A stretch of 64,000 nucleotides of DNA from an uncultured Lachnospiraceae bacterium (GCA_951802115.1 CATOPL010000002.1:1-64000); one strand, 5' to 3'. Shown: positions 1-9,312, counted from the first letter of the stretch. Notes: a model not told the origin generated them from the sequence alone. Numbers and translations: made by a program.

Positions 1-1
1 C

Positions 2-232
2 GACCAGCCCCAGGCCATAGAAGCCCTGGTGGGTGGGTTCCGGGAAGGCAATCAATTCCAGACTTTACTGGGTGTTACGGGCTCCGGAAAGACCTTTACC
101 ATGGCCAACGTGATCGCACAGCTTAACAAGCCGACTTTGGTAATAGCGCACAATAAGACATTAGCGGCCCAGCTCTATGGCGAGTTCAAAGAGTATTTTC
201 CGAGTAACGCGGTGGAATATTTTGTGTCCTAA
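2..232 (+). pseudogene. uvrB: displaced 5' fragment of uvrB
   Basis: The frame is open from base 2 and encodes the N-terminal part of UvrB, starting inside the GDQPQA motif and including the Walker A motif GVTGSGKT and the block [17 protein letters not shown]. It stops with TAA at 230-232 directly after VEYFVS, exactly where the intact UvrB at 9532 continues with [10 protein letters not shown]. Start codon and promoter lie left of the window. It aligns with the 5' end of the intact gene but differs at many bases, so it is not a recent duplication. The simplest reading is that this is the 5' end of the resident gene, cut off by the island that starts here. Confidence 0.9.
218..231 (+). repeat. 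left attachment core (attL-like)
   Basis: The 14-base sequence TATTTTGTGTCCTA is repeated identically at 9790-9803. It lies in the uvrB codons for YFVSY. The homology extends to the left (21 of 23 bases including GTGGA) but not to the right, as expected for one end of a site-specifically integrated element. The last bases create the TAA that ends the displaced uvrB fragment. Confidence 0.8.
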
Positions 233-262
233 TTTGGGGACAGGGTAAAAAGCGCATTATTT

Positions 263-370
263 AGTGTTATTTGGTGTTGATTGTACCGTATTTTGTGGAG
301 GAAATAGAGGGATATGGACGAAATAACACTAGGACGGACGGGTGGAGTTTGTGACCTGGATTCGTGTAAT
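263..370. repeat. left-end subterminal repeats, possible integrase arm sites
   Basis: AGTGTTATTT occurs at 263-272 on the plus strand and at 321-330 on the minus strand. It recurs near the other end of the island at 9362-9371. A second, longer repeat, 348-370 (TTTGTGACCTG, one variable base, ATTCGTGTAAT), matches 9389-9411 at 22 of 23 positions. Repeats placed this way at both ends of a tyrosine-recombinase element are typical of arm-type integrase or excisionase binding sites. That function is inferred. Confidence 0.5.
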
Positions 371-452
371 GGATTATGCAACATCATATAGATAAAATCC
401 ATTGTTTATATGATAAAAATAATATGTTATACAATTTGGAGAGGTGGGGGCT

Positions 453-1457
453 ATGCAGGAGCATGAAATTATATTATATCAGTTAGAGAATACAAATGTT
501 TATGTGAATGTCATTTTTAAAGAAGAGACATTTTGGATGACGCAAAGAGCAATGGCAGAATTATTTGATTGCACAGCAGATAATATTTCGTTGCATTTGA
601 AAAATATTTATAAAGAAGAAGAATTAGACGCAGAAGCAACTACCGAGTTTTTCTCGGTAGTTCAAAATGAAGGTGGGAGAAATGTTAGCCGAAAAGTAAA
701 ATGCTTTAATTTGGATGCGATTATTGCTGTAGGGTACCGTGTGAACTCCAAAAAAGCCACTCGATTTCGGCAGTGGGCAACAAAAACATTAAAAGAATAT
801 ATTATTAAGGGTTTTGTATTAAATGATGATATGTTGAAAAATGGCAAACCCTTTGGAAAAGATTATTTTGATGAATTATTGGATCGTATCCGAGAGATTA
901 GGGCAAGTGAGCGTAGAGCCTATCAGAAAATCACGGATATATTTGAGCAGTGCAGCTATGATTATGATAAAAACAGTGAAATCACAAAGAACTTTTATGC
1001 TTTTGTCCAGAATAAACTTCATTTTGCAGTTACTGGAAAGACAGCAGCAGAATTGATATTTGAACGTGCTGATTCAGAAAAACCGGCTATGGGATTGACA
1101 ACCTGGAAGGATGCACCAGATGGTAAAGTACTAAAGCGGGATATAGGTATTGCAAAAAATTATTTAAATGAAAAGGAATTGTCCCGTTTAAACAGGCTGG
1201 TAACAATGTTCATTGATTATGCTGAGCTGATGGCAGAAGACGAGGTTTTAATGAGTATGCAAGACTGGGTGGAACAAACGAATCAGTTTTTGGTGAATAA
1301 TCGACGGGAAGTGTTGGCAGGAAAGGGAAAAATATCACATGAGACTGCTATTAAAAAAGCGGAAAAGGAATATGAGGCGTTTCGAGTAAAGCAGGATAAA
1401 GAGTATATTTCAGAGTTTGATCGGGAAGTAGAAAGGTATCTTAAAGGAGATTGGTAA
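453..1457 (+). CDS. RhuM-family protein
   Basis: This 334-residue protein has the features of the RhuM (virulence_RhuM) family: an N-terminal segment with FWMTQRAMAELF and DNISLHLKNI, then RFRQWATKTLKEYIIKGF followed by LNDDMLK. Family members are common on mobile elements and their biochemical role is not established. The start at 453 is preferred over an in-frame GTG at 444 because GGAGAGGTGGGGG sits just upstream of 453. It is AT-rich like the two genes that follow and unlike the debris at 5.5 kb. It is 39 bases from the GHKL gene on the same strand, so the three may form a cassette. A DNA-binding or toxin-like role is possible but not shown. Confidence 0.8.
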   Translation: MQEHEIILYQLENTNVYVNVIFKEETFWMTQRAMAELFDCTADNISLHLKNIYKEEELDAEATTEFFSVVQNEGGRNVSRKVKCFNLDAIIAVGYRVNSKKATRFRQWATKTLKEYIIKGFVLNDDMLKNGKPFGKDYFDELLDRIREIRASERRAYQKITDIFEQCSYDYDKNSEITKNFYAFVQNKLHFAVTGKTAAELIFERADSEKPAMGLTTWKDAPDGKVLKRDIGIAKNYLNEKELSRLNRLVTMFIDYAELMAEDEVLMSMQDWVEQTNQFLVNNRREVLAGKGKISHETAIKKAEKEYEAFRVKQDKEYISEFDREVERYLKGDW

Positions 1458-1496
1458 AAAATTGTGATTTTTAAACATATTGAGGAGGAATAACTC

Positions 1497-3488
1497 ATGA
1501 AAATGAATTTTAAAGGTTTAGTAAGTTTACATACACTACCTAAAACTACACCTTTACTACCTTTATATGAGGCTGTTATAAATTCTATACAAAGCATAGA
1601 GGACGCAAATATTACAAATGGGAAAATAGAAATTGTAATTGAACGTGAAAAGCAAATGAATCTTTTTGAACAATGGGAAACAGATGTAGAGAACATTGTT
1701 ATTAACGATAATGGGATAGGATTTAATGATGATAACTATAATTCTTTTGATACATACGCCAGTGAGTTTAAAATTCAAAAAGGCTGTAAAGGCGTTGGAA
1801 GAATGATGTGGTTAAAGGCATTCTGCGAAGTTAGTGTAGAAAGTATTTTTGATGAAATGGATCAGAAAAAGTGTAGAAAATTTTTATTTGATACAAATAA
1901 TGCAGTGCATGATATGTGTGTGGAAGAAGTGAATAGCGATGTTCCAAGAATTACACAAGTACGACTTATGGGGTTACGAGGACAGTATAAAAGTAATTGT
2001 CCTAAAAAGATAGATACAATTGCAAGAAATATATTAAATCATTGTTTTACCTATTATGTATTAGGGAAAGCACCTAAAATAATTGTGTGTGATGAGTTTG
2101 ATACAGTAGATGTTGATGAATTATATAGAGAAAATATAGGAGATAATACGAAGATTGTTGATGTTGATATTAAAGGAATTCCATTTAAAATTGTACATTC
2201 TAAAAATTACATGAAAACCAAAGAGAAGCATACGGTGAATTTATGTGCAAATCATTGGGTGGTTCAACCAATTTCTTTGTCAAAAATATTTGGGAATGTA
2301 AACACAAAGCTAGAAGATAATAAAGGCGAGTTTACTTATAGTGGTTATGTAATGTCAGAATTGTTAGATAGTCATGTTAATAGAGAGAGGACGAAAATTG
2401 AATTACCAGAACAGCCTAATTTGGTGGAGTCGATAGGAAGTAATGAAATAGTAGAATGTATGGAATCTATGGTTTTGGATTATTTAAGGAAGGATATTAC
2501 AGAAAGTAATAAAAAGAAAGCTGAAATAGTTAAAGATTATGTTTATAATAAAAATCCTAAATATAGGCTATTATTAAAGAATAGACCAGAGTTACTAAAT
2601 GAAATACCTTGGATAACAGATGAAGAAAAACTTGAGATGGAATTATTTAAACAGGAACAAAAATTCAAGTTGGAATTAAAGCGAGAAGGAAAGGAACTTG
2701 AACAAGAGTTAAAAGAGGGGGTTACGGATTATCAGAGTTATATACAAAAGCGTAATACCTATGCAGAAAAAGTATCTGATATGGGAAAAAGTAATTTGGC
2801 TGAATATGTAATGCATAGAAAAGCGATTTTAGATATTTTAGCTCAGAATATAAAGTATAAAGACCAAGAGCAGCAAAAATATGCTTATGAAAAAAATATT
2901 CATCAATTGATATTTCCAATGACTAAAACATCGGATGACATAGATTATTTACAACATAACTTATGGATTATAGATGAAAAGTTGGCGTATCACCATTATT
3001 TAGCATCGGACATGAAGCTGAAAAGTATGAGTGAAATTAATAATAATAGCGGAAAAGAACCAGATATAGTTATTTTTGATTCTCCTTTTGCATTTACTGA
3101 TGAACAGGATCAGCCATATAGAAATATAACAATTATTGAATTTAAGCGACCTGGTAGAGAACATTACACTGATGCAGAAAATCCAGTTAGACAAGTAAAA
3201 GAATATATGGATGATATAGTTGAGGGAAAAGTAAAAACCAAAGATGGTGAATTTCTAAGCGGAACAGAAAATATTCGCTTTTTCTGTTATATTTTATGTG
3301 ATGTCGATTTGAGTATAAAAAAACTTGCTAAATTGGAGGATTTGAAACCAACTCCTGATAATATGGGTTTTTATAAATATATTGATTCTTATAAAGCATA
3401 CCTAGAAATTATACCTTACAATAAATTGATACAAGATTCACAGAAAAGAAATAAAATATTATTTGATAAACTATTTAATCAGGTTTAA
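1497..3488 (+). CDS. GHKL-type ATPase with C-terminal PD-(D/E)XK-like nuclease domain
   Basis: The 663-residue protein begins with a GHKL ATP-binding fold: an N-box around E25 and N29 (LYEAVINSIQ), the motif DNGIGF at 71-76, and GCKGVGR at about 96-102. The middle is charged and helical (about 360-480). Near the C-terminus, D523 (PDIVIF), E548 and K550 (IIEFKRP) and a downstream QVKEY have the spacing of a PD-(D/E)XK nuclease core. The start follows GAGGAGG upstream of ATG 1497. GHKL ATPases joined to nucleases act as sensors or motors in several prokaryotic defence systems; assigning that role here is inference from architecture and from the adjacent OLD nuclease. I do not recognise a named system. 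Confidence 0.75.
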   Translation: MKMNFKGLVSLHTLPKTTPLLPLYEAVINSIQSIEDANITNGKIEIVIEREKQMNLFEQWETDVENIVINDNGIGFNDDNYNSFDTYASEFKIQKGCKGVGRMMWLKAFCEVSVESIFDEMDQKKCRKFLFDTNNAVHDMCVEEVNSDVPRITQVRLMGLRGQYKSNCPKKIDTIARNILNHCFTYYVLGKAPKIIVCDEFDTVDVDELYRENIGDNTKIVDVDIKGIPFKIVHSKNYMKTKEKHTVNLCANHWVVQPISLSKIFGNVNTKLEDNKGEFTYSGYVMSELLDSHVNRERTKIELPEQPNLVESIGSNEIVECMESMVLDYLRKDITESNKKKAEIVKDYVYNKNPKYRLLLKNRPELLNEIPWITDEEKLEMELFKQEQKFKLELKREGKELEQELKEGVTDYQSYIQKRNTYAEKVSDMGKSNLAEYVMHRKAILDILAQNIKYKDQEQQKYAYEKNIHQLIFPMTKTSDDIDYLQHNLWIIDEKLAYHHYLASDMKLKSMSEINNNSGKEPDIVIFDSPFAFTDEQDQPYRNITIIEFKRPGREHYTDAENPVRQVKEYMDDIVEGKVKTKDGEFLSGTENIRFFCYILCDVDLSIKKLAKLEDLKPTPDNMGFYKYIDSYKAYLEIIPYNKLIQDSQKRNKILFDKLFNQV

Positions 3489-3686
3489 TTTCTGTTATAA
3501 CATTTTGGGTTTACGGGATATTTAAAATATGGTGATATGTACTTTTGTGGTTTTCGGTCGATAACATTGTAAAAGTATGTGATTGATATTTGAGCAATGA
3601 ACAAAACAATATTGTATGTATAAATTTTATGTTTCTATTTATTAAAAGCTACAAAGGAAAAAGAGGTTAGATGAAGGAGAGAGCCT

Positions 3687-5384
3687 ATGAAACTGATTGA
3701 GTTACAGATAAAAAATTTAGGATGCATTGATGAAAAGGGTGTTACTATAAAAATTGATAATATAGTTGTCCTGATTGGTCCCAATAATGTAGGAAAAACT
3801 ACGGTATTAAAAGCATATGAATTATTTAGAAGTTCTGGAGCCGCCCAAACAATAGATGATTTTTATCAAAATAATGAAAATAATCCAATAGAAATAGCAG
3901 GGATTTTCAATGAAATTAACGATGAAGATAAAACGCAGATTGGAGAAAAATGGATATATTTAAATGATGATAATGAGGAAGTTATAAAATATAAATGGGT
4001 GTGGAATAAAAGTGGGGAGAAGGGCAAAAAGTATTCATGGAATAATGAAGAAGAAAAATGGGTTCTTGGAGGAATGGGAGGCTGGGATACTAAAATTGCT
4101 AGTTGTATTCCTTTGCCATTGAAAATTAGTCCATTTGATGATTCAGAACAATTAGAAAAACAAATAGTAGAAATATTGACATCAGCAGTTAAAGATAATG
4201 TGAAGAATAATCAATCTAAAGTAGCAACAATGATAAAACAGATAAATGATTTAGCGAAAGATGTGAAAAATGAGATTTCTGAAGAATTAGACAAAACAAC
4301 GAATAAATTGCAAAAAAACTTGAGTGATATTTTTCCAGAACATACCGTGGATATTGAACCTCAAGTAGGAAAATTAGATGTAGATAAGATATTAGCAACA
4401 GGAACGCACTTGCAAGTATCTAATGCTGATGGTAAGTTTTATCCTTTAGCAAATCAAGGAAGTGGATTGCAAAGAGCATTCCTATGGTCTGCAATTGAAG
4501 CTTTAGCTGATTCAGGGAAAATGAAAAGTGGGCGTACTTCGATAAAAAATGAGGAACCCAAAATTTTATTAGTAGAGGAACCGGAATCATTTTTGCATCC
4601 ACCCGCAATTCGTTCTGCGAGAGAAGCACTGTATAAAATAGCTGAATTGGAAAATTGGCAAGTTATGATTACGACACATTCTCCTATTTTCATTGATGTA
4701 TCTAAGCCGCATACAACTATAATTAGAGTAGAGAAAAATGTAGAGAATGCGACAAAGATTTTTTCAACGGAAAAGGCGAATTTCTCAGATGATGAGCGAG
4801 AGCGTCTTCAAATGATAAGAAACTGCCACCCTACAATAAATGAATTTTTCTTTGCAAGTAAGATAATTTTGGTTGAAGGAGATACGGAACAAGTGGCATT
4901 AACACAGGTTAAAAGAGAAGATACGACAATTTTGAACTGTCGTGGTAAGGCAAATATACCTATGTTTGAGAAAATTTTAAATCATTTTGGAATGAATTAT
5001 ATTGTAATTCATGATTTGGATTCACCTAAAGCAAAGAAAAAAGATAAATGGATTAAAAATTCTATGTGGACTATTAATGAGAAAATATTTTTGGAAGCTG
5101 AAAAAGGGAAAAATAACCAGGTAATTGTTAGCATACCAGATTTTGAAGGACAATTTTTTGGCTATTTGCAATCAGGAGATAAGCCATACAATGCAATTTG
5201 TGAATTGAAAAAAGAGGAAAATAAAGCAATTTGTGAGGAACTAAAAAGGATAGCAGGAGGTGAAGTAGAGGAGACTTTTGAACGTATGATTTGGGATGTA
5301 TCTGAGTATAAAAAGTTAGGAATCAAGTATTGTGAGAATAATGGACTTAAAATGGAGGAAAAGTGGGATTTTAATGATTGTTGA
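3687..5384 (+). CDS. OLD-family ATP-dependent endonuclease (AAA ATPase plus TOPRIM)
   Basis: The protein has 565 residues. The N-terminal ABC-like ATPase carries Walker A at 31-39 (GPNNVGKTT), a signature region around NQGSGLQRAF, Walker B LLVEEPESFLHP and a switch histidine in ITTHSP. The C-terminal TOPRIM domain has the acidic residue E397 in LVEGDTEQ and the pair D443/D445 in HDLDSP. This is the layout of OLD nucleases, which include phage P2 Old and the GajA subunit of Gabija. No UvrD-like GajB partner is adjacent; the neighbour is the GHKL protein 198 bases upstream. The ribosome site is GAAGGAGAG before ATG 3687. The gene is AT-rich and probably mobile cargo. Confidence 0.9.
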   Translation: MKLIELQIKNLGCIDEKGVTIKIDNIVVLIGPNNVGKTTVLKAYELFRSSGAAQTIDDFYQNNENNPIEIAGIFNEINDEDKTQIGEKWIYLNDDNEEVIKYKWVWNKSGEKGKKYSWNNEEEKWVLGGMGGWDTKIASCIPLPLKISPFDDSEQLEKQIVEILTSAVKDNVKNNQSKVATMIKQINDLAKDVKNEISEELDKTTNKLQKNLSDIFPEHTVDIEPQVGKLDVDKILATGTHLQVSNADGKFYPLANQGSGLQRAFLWSAIEALADSGKMKSGRTSIKNEEPKILLVEEPESFLHPPAIRSAREALYKIAELENWQVMITTHSPIFIDVSKPHTTIIRVEKNVENATKIFSTEKANFSDDERERLQMIRNCHPTINEFFFASKIILVEGDTEQVALTQVKREDTTILNCRGKANIPMFEKILNHFGMNYIVIHDLDSPKAKKKDKWIKNSMWTINEKIFLEAEKGKNNQVIVSIPDFEGQFFGYLQSGDKPYNAICELKKEENKAICEELKRIAGGEVEETFERMIWDVSEYKKLGIKYCENNGLKMEEKWDFNDC

Positions 5385-5431
5385 TTTGGTGAATGTAAGT
5401 AGTAACTAGATAACAAAGCATGATTACATAG

Positions 5432-5469
5432 CCGATTGATTTTCAAAACGAGAATCAGTCGGTTTTTTT
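5432..5469 (+). terminator. rho-independent terminator after the OLD gene
   Basis: A 13-base stem (CCGATTGATTTTC against GAGAATCAGTCGG, two wobble positions) with a short AAAAC loop is followed by seven T residues. It separates the AT-rich trio from the conjugative-element debris. Confidence 0.85.
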
Positions 5470-5546
5470 ATTGCCCCAAATCCAGTACATAGCCATTCTG
5501 CCATATGCGGAGTGGCTATTAAATTTTTCAGGAAAGGAGGTAAACC

Positions 5547-6062
5547 GTGATGTCTAAATGTAAGGTAATCGCCCTTGCAAACCAGAAAGGCGGGACGGGC
5601 AAGACAACAACTGCCGTCAACTTAGGGATAGGGCTTGCAAACGAGGGAAAGCGGGTACTGCTTGTGGACGCCGATCCGCAGGGGGATTTGACGACCTCTT
5701 TGGGTTGGACGGATCAGGACAATCTTCCTGTCACACTGTCAACGCAGATGGAAAAGATTATCCGTGACGAGCCGATTGAAGCGGGCGAGGGGATATTGCG
5801 CCATGATGAGGGCGTAGACCTGATTCCAGCGAATATCGAGCTGTCTGGCATGGAAATAACGCTTGTGAATGCCATGAGCCGGGAGTTCACCATGAAATCT
5901 TATTTGAGTGAGCTGAAAAAGGATTATGACTATATCCTGATTGACTGTATGCCGAGTTTGGGTATGCTCACTATTAATGCACTTGCGGCGGCAGACAGCG
6001 TGATTGTCCCGGTGCAGGCGCACTTGAGGAAAAAGGGTATGAAGTGCGTGTGCTGGATTTAA
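5547..6062 (+). pseudogene. truncated ParA/Soj-type partition ATPase fused to VirD4 sequence
   Basis: The first ~158 codons are a typical ParA: the deviant Walker A KGGTGKTT, LLVDADPQGDLT, and YDYILIDCMPSLGMLTINALAAADSVIVPVQ. After VPVQAH the sequence changes abruptly to a stretch that, one frame over, is the interior of a VirD4 coupling protein, and the reading frame ends 12 codons later. A normal ParA runs about 100 residues further. The junction near 6015-6026 is therefore a deletion that removed the ParA 3' end, whatever lay between, and the VirD4 5' end. A good ribosome site (AAAGGAGG) remains, so a shortened product may still be made. Confidence 0.85.
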
Positions 6063-7315
6063 TCAACATGGAAAAGAGCCATTGTTATAATCCGTTTATG
6101 TACCTGAAGGATGACAACGACGTGCAGCGGCTTGTGACGAATCTATTTAAGGCAACCACGCCGAAGGGGAGCCAGTCAAACGATCCCTTCTGGGACACCG
6201 CAGCGTCCATGTTACTCTTAGCACTGATATTTTATTTAAAGTACGAAGCACCAAAAGATGAGCAGAATTTCCCGATGGTCATGGAGCTTTTGCGGGCGGG
6301 GGAAGTAAGGGAAGATAACGACGAGTACCAATCCCCGCTTGACGAATTATTTGAGCGTCTGGAAATGCGGGAGCCGGAGCATATCGCAGTGAAATACTAC
6401 AAGGACTACCATTCAGGGAGTGCGAAGACGCTGAAATCCATCCAGATCACGCTTGCGGCGAGATTGGAGAAATTCAACCTGTCAAGCCTTGCGGCTTTGA
6501 CAGCGACAGATGATTTAGACCTGCCATCATTGGGGGAGAAGAAAGTGGCGTTGTTTGCGCTGATACCCGACAACGATACCAGCTATAACTTTTTGGTATC
6601 CATTCTTTACACGCAGTTATTCCAGCAGTTATTTTACCTTGCCGACCATAAGCACGGCGGCAGGCTCCCCGTCCATGTGCATTTTTTGATGGACGAATTT
6701 GCGAACGTCAGTTTGCCTGATGATTTTGACAAAATCCTGTCCGTCATGCGGTCAAGGGAAGTCAGCGTGTCCATCATCCTGCAAAACATGGCGCAGCTAA
6801 AGGCGCTTTTCGAGAAGCAGTGGGAAAGCATTGTGGGCAACTGCGACCAGTTTTTGTATCTTGGCGGCAACGAGCAGGGAACCCATAAGTACGTCAGCGA
6901 GCTGCTGGGGAAAGCCACCATTGACATGAACACCTACGGGAAATCTACCGGGCATTCCGGCAATTATTCCACAAACTACCAGATATCGGGGCGTGAACTC
7001 TTAACGCCGGATGAAGTGCGTATGCTGGACAACCGCTACGCACTTCTTTTTATCCGTGGGGAACGCCCGGTGATGGATGAAAAATTTGATATATTGAAGC
7101 ACCCCAACGTGGCACTGTCCACGGACGGGAAAGGAAAGACCTACCGCCACGGGGAAGTGACGCAGGCGGTAGGCAGCATTGCATTGGGGGACAGTCTGGA
7201 GGACGAAGTGACGCAGGGGCAGGCTGGAACCAGTTCCTATGAGCTTTTATCCGAGGAGGATTTAGAAGCTATCATAAACCAAATCCAAAAAAATAAGGAG
7301 GAAACAGAACAATGA
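6023..7315 (+). pseudogene. VirD4/TraG-type coupling ATPase, N-terminally truncated
   Basis: The sequence from LEEKGYEVRVLDLINM onward matches conjugative coupling proteins: SHCYNPF, DPFWDTAASMLLLALIFYL, the Walker B-like FLMDEFANV, and a C-terminal region with GRELLTPDEVRML and FIRGERPVMD. The N-terminal membrane anchor and the Walker A motif are missing, removed by the deletion that joined this piece to parA. An open frame can be read from GTG 6044 (423 residues), but without Walker A it cannot work as a coupling ATPase. Its end overlaps the Maff2 gene by four bases, the normal conjugative-element arrangement. Confidence 0.85.
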
Positions 7316-7638
7316 TGAAGAGAAACGAGAACAGCAGGGAAACCCGCAGACAGCCGATGGGCAGAAAGACAAGAAGGGCGATGGTGGTATACGCCGCACT
7401 GGTGCTTATGATGACAGCCGGGGCAACGACAGTGTATGCCGCAAGCGATCCGCTTGCGGTGATAAATAACCTGTCCAATTTCATTTTCGGCTTAATCCGT
7501 GCAGTCGGATTGATTTTGTTAGGATGGGGCATTGTGCAGGTTGGCTTGTCCTTGCAGTCCCACGATCCGAGCCAGCGTTCCAACGGGTTCTTAACCCTTG
7601 CGGGCGGCGTTATCATCACATTTGCAGAGGGGCAGTGA
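7312..7638 (+). CDS. Maff2-family small membrane protein, 3' end altered
   Basis: This 108-residue protein has a basic N-terminus, a signal-like segment ending near VYAASDPLAV, and the conserved core NLSNFIFGLIRAVGLILLGWG followed by QSHDPSQRSNGFL. This core is typical of Maff2/TrbC-like proteins encoded next to VirD4 in Firmicutes conjugative elements. The expected end after GGVIITFA is replaced by EGQ and a stop because the sequence switches to an integrase fragment near 7628. It may be nearly full length but has lost its downstream transfer genes. Part of the debris of an integrative conjugative element. Confidence 0.8.
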   Translation: MMKRNENSRETRRQPMGRKTRRAMVVYAALVLMMTAGATTVYAASDPLAVINNLSNFIFGLIRAVGLILLGWGIVQVGLSLQSHDPSQRSNGFLTLAGGVIITFAEGQ

Positions 7639-7936
7639 TTATATCAGTTGTCAGGCAAATGGAAAGGTACATAGTCTGTCCGCTATGAATATTGCTTTGA
7701 AAAAGCTATGTATGCGGAATGGGCTTCCTGCTGTAACCGTGCATGGGCTTCGTCATATGTTTGCAACTATTTTAGTGGAGCAGGGCGTCCCTCTTGCGAA
7801 AATATCCGGGCTGTTAGGACATAGTTCCGTTAATACAACATTTGAATATTATTGCGATGTCATGGACGAGAAAGAAAAGATTATTGCCTTTATGAATGAT
7901 GTTTTTACTCCTGAAGGCAGGGAAGGGACAGGGTAA
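7631..7936 (+). pseudogene. C-terminal fragment of a second tyrosine integrase
   Basis: The frame encodes the last third of a phage/Tn-type tyrosine recombinase: VTVHGLRHMFATIL (catalytic H and R), LGHSSVNTTFEYYCDV (second H and catalytic Y) and a short tail. No N-terminal or core-binding domain is present, and no start with a ribosome site is evident; the upstream frame comes from Maff2 DNA in another frame. It is unrelated in sequence to the intact integrase that begins two bases after its stop. It is probably the scar of an earlier element or of a nested insertion and deletion. Confidence 0.8.
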
Positions 7937-7937
7937 C

Positions 7938-9221
7938 ATGGAATTTGATTTGAAATTACAGCAGTTTGTTGACTGGAAGGTTTATAATGTCACACCGATT
8001 AAAAATAAATTTGGTTACCGTGTAGTGCTGATATATGCGGATGGGACTAAAATGCCGCAGCAGAAATCAGGATTTGCGACGAAGAAAGCAGCAAACACAG
8101 ACAGGGACAAGACGCTTGGCGAACTGTACTCAGGCACATATGTAGTGTACAGCAATGTAAAAGTGAAAGACTTCATGCTGTTTTGGCTTGAAAAGGAAAT
8201 GCGCCCACGCATTACAAGCGGTTCCTATGAAACCTATTCTAACATTGTGAATAATCATGTTATTCCGGCGATGGGCAACATCAGAATGACAGAAATTAAA
8301 CGGAGCCATATCCAGAGCCTTTATCATGAAGAAGCGGCTGTTTCTGTTTCCATCGCAAGGCTGGTGAAAACGGTGATGAATACGTCCATGCAGTACGCTG
8401 TGAATAAGAAAATTATATCCATCAATCCAACGATTGATGTGGCACTGCCAAAGCAGGTAGAGAAAAAAGCCTATCATACCCGGAACATTGATACACAAAA
8501 GACGTTGAATATGGAGCAGGTTTTAACGCTCATTGAAGCAAGTAAGGATACGCCAATCCATATGCAGGTGCTTTTTGCAGTATTGCTGGGATTAAGGCGG
8601 TGTGAAATCAACGGGGTAAAATATTCGGATATAGATTATATCAACCGGACATTAAAGGTGCAGCGGCAGTTAGGCAAGAAGCCAAATACAACTGCCGGGG
8701 ACTTCCCGGCTAAGACGTTTACAAAGCAGGAAATCGGACTGAAAACACCGTCCAGCTACCGAACCATTCCCATACCGGATTATGTGTTTGAAGCAATTCT
8801 GGAAGAAAGAAAAGTATATGAGAAGAACCGCAGAAGGAGATCTGGCACTTTTCAGGATTTGGATTATATCTGCTGTTCTACCTATGGACGTCCGAGGAGT
8901 AAAGATTTTCATTGGAAGCATTATAAAAAGCTGCTGGAGGATAATGGACTGCCCGATATAAGGTGGCACGATTTGAGAAGCACATTCTGCACCATATTAT
9001 TAAAGAACGATTTCAATCCCAAAGCGGTATCACAGCTAATGGGACATGCAAAAGAAATCATCACCATAGATGTTTACGGAGATACCGCCGAAATTATTGA
9101 GGACTGCTTAGACGATCTCCAGCCATTTATTGATGAAGTAATCCCAAAGGAAGAAAGTGAAAGCGGCACAGATTTTTCAGAAGATGATTATATAGATAAT
9201 ATCAGTGAGTTTCTTGAATAA
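7938..9221 (+). CDS. int: tyrosine recombinase (integrase) of the uvrB island
   Basis: The 427-residue protein has an N-terminal AP2-like/arm-binding region, a SAM-like core-binding segment (about 72-160), and a complete catalytic domain: R220 (GLRRCEI), H344 and R347 (WHDLRSTF), H370 (GHAKEI) and Y380 (DVYGD). The start at 7938 follows GAAGGGACAGGG; an upstream in-frame start at 7896 would run through the previous pseudogene. An acidic tail follows the catalytic tyrosine. It lies next to the island's right end and reads towards uvrB, the usual position for an integrase acting on the adjacent attachment site. It is the only intact mobility gene seen in the island. Confidence 0.92.
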   Translation: MEFDLKLQQFVDWKVYNVTPIKNKFGYRVVLIYADGTKMPQQKSGFATKKAANTDRDKTLGELYSGTYVVYSNVKVKDFMLFWLEKEMRPRITSGSYETYSNIVNNHVIPAMGNIRMTEIKRSHIQSLYHEEAAVSVSIARLVKTVMNTSMQYAVNKKIISINPTIDVALPKQVEKKAYHTRNIDTQKTLNMEQVLTLIEASKDTPIHMQVLFAVLLGLRRCEINGVKYSDIDYINRTLKVQRQLGKKPNTTAGDFPAKTFTKQEIGLKTPSSYRTIPIPDYVFEAILEERKVYEKNRRRRSGTFQDLDYICCSTYGRPRSKDFHWKHYKKLLEDNGLPDIRWHDLRSTFCTILLKNDFNPKAVSQLMGHAKEIITIDVYGDTAEIIEDCLDDLQPFIDEVIPKEESESGTDFSEDDYIDNISEFLE

Positions 9222-9252
9222 AATTAAGACAATGGCATAGCAAATCCCATAA

Positions 9253-9292
9253 AAAAGTACAGAACAAAAGTTCGATTTTGCTCTGTACTTTT
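9253..9292 (+). terminator. terminator after the integrase gene
   Basis: A stem of about 17 base pairs (AAAAGTACAGA and CAAAA pairing with TTTTG and TCTGTACTTTT, one mismatch) encloses the loop GTTCGA. A-rich and T-rich flanks would let it work in both directions. It insulates int from uvrB. Confidence 0.8.
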
Positions 9293-9303
9293 ATTAGTTT
9301 ATA

Positions 9304-9312
9304 TGTTATAAT
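9304..9312 (+). promoter_or_regulatory. extended -10 promoter element upstream of uvrB
   Basis: TGTTATAAT is a consensus extended -10 box, with no good -35. It lies about 220 bases before the uvrB start, just after the int terminator, and is the clearest promoter element the island supplies for the rebuilt uvrB. Confidence 0.45.

Noticed and set aside
218..231. tRNA-gene attachment site for the island
   Set aside because: No tRNA gene is present at either end; the repeat lies in uvrB codons.
3687..5384. Gabija system (GajA plus GajB)
   Set aside because: An OLD nuclease is present, but the neighbour is a GHKL protein and the only UvrD-like helicase in the window (28676) is a normal PcrA 23 kb away.
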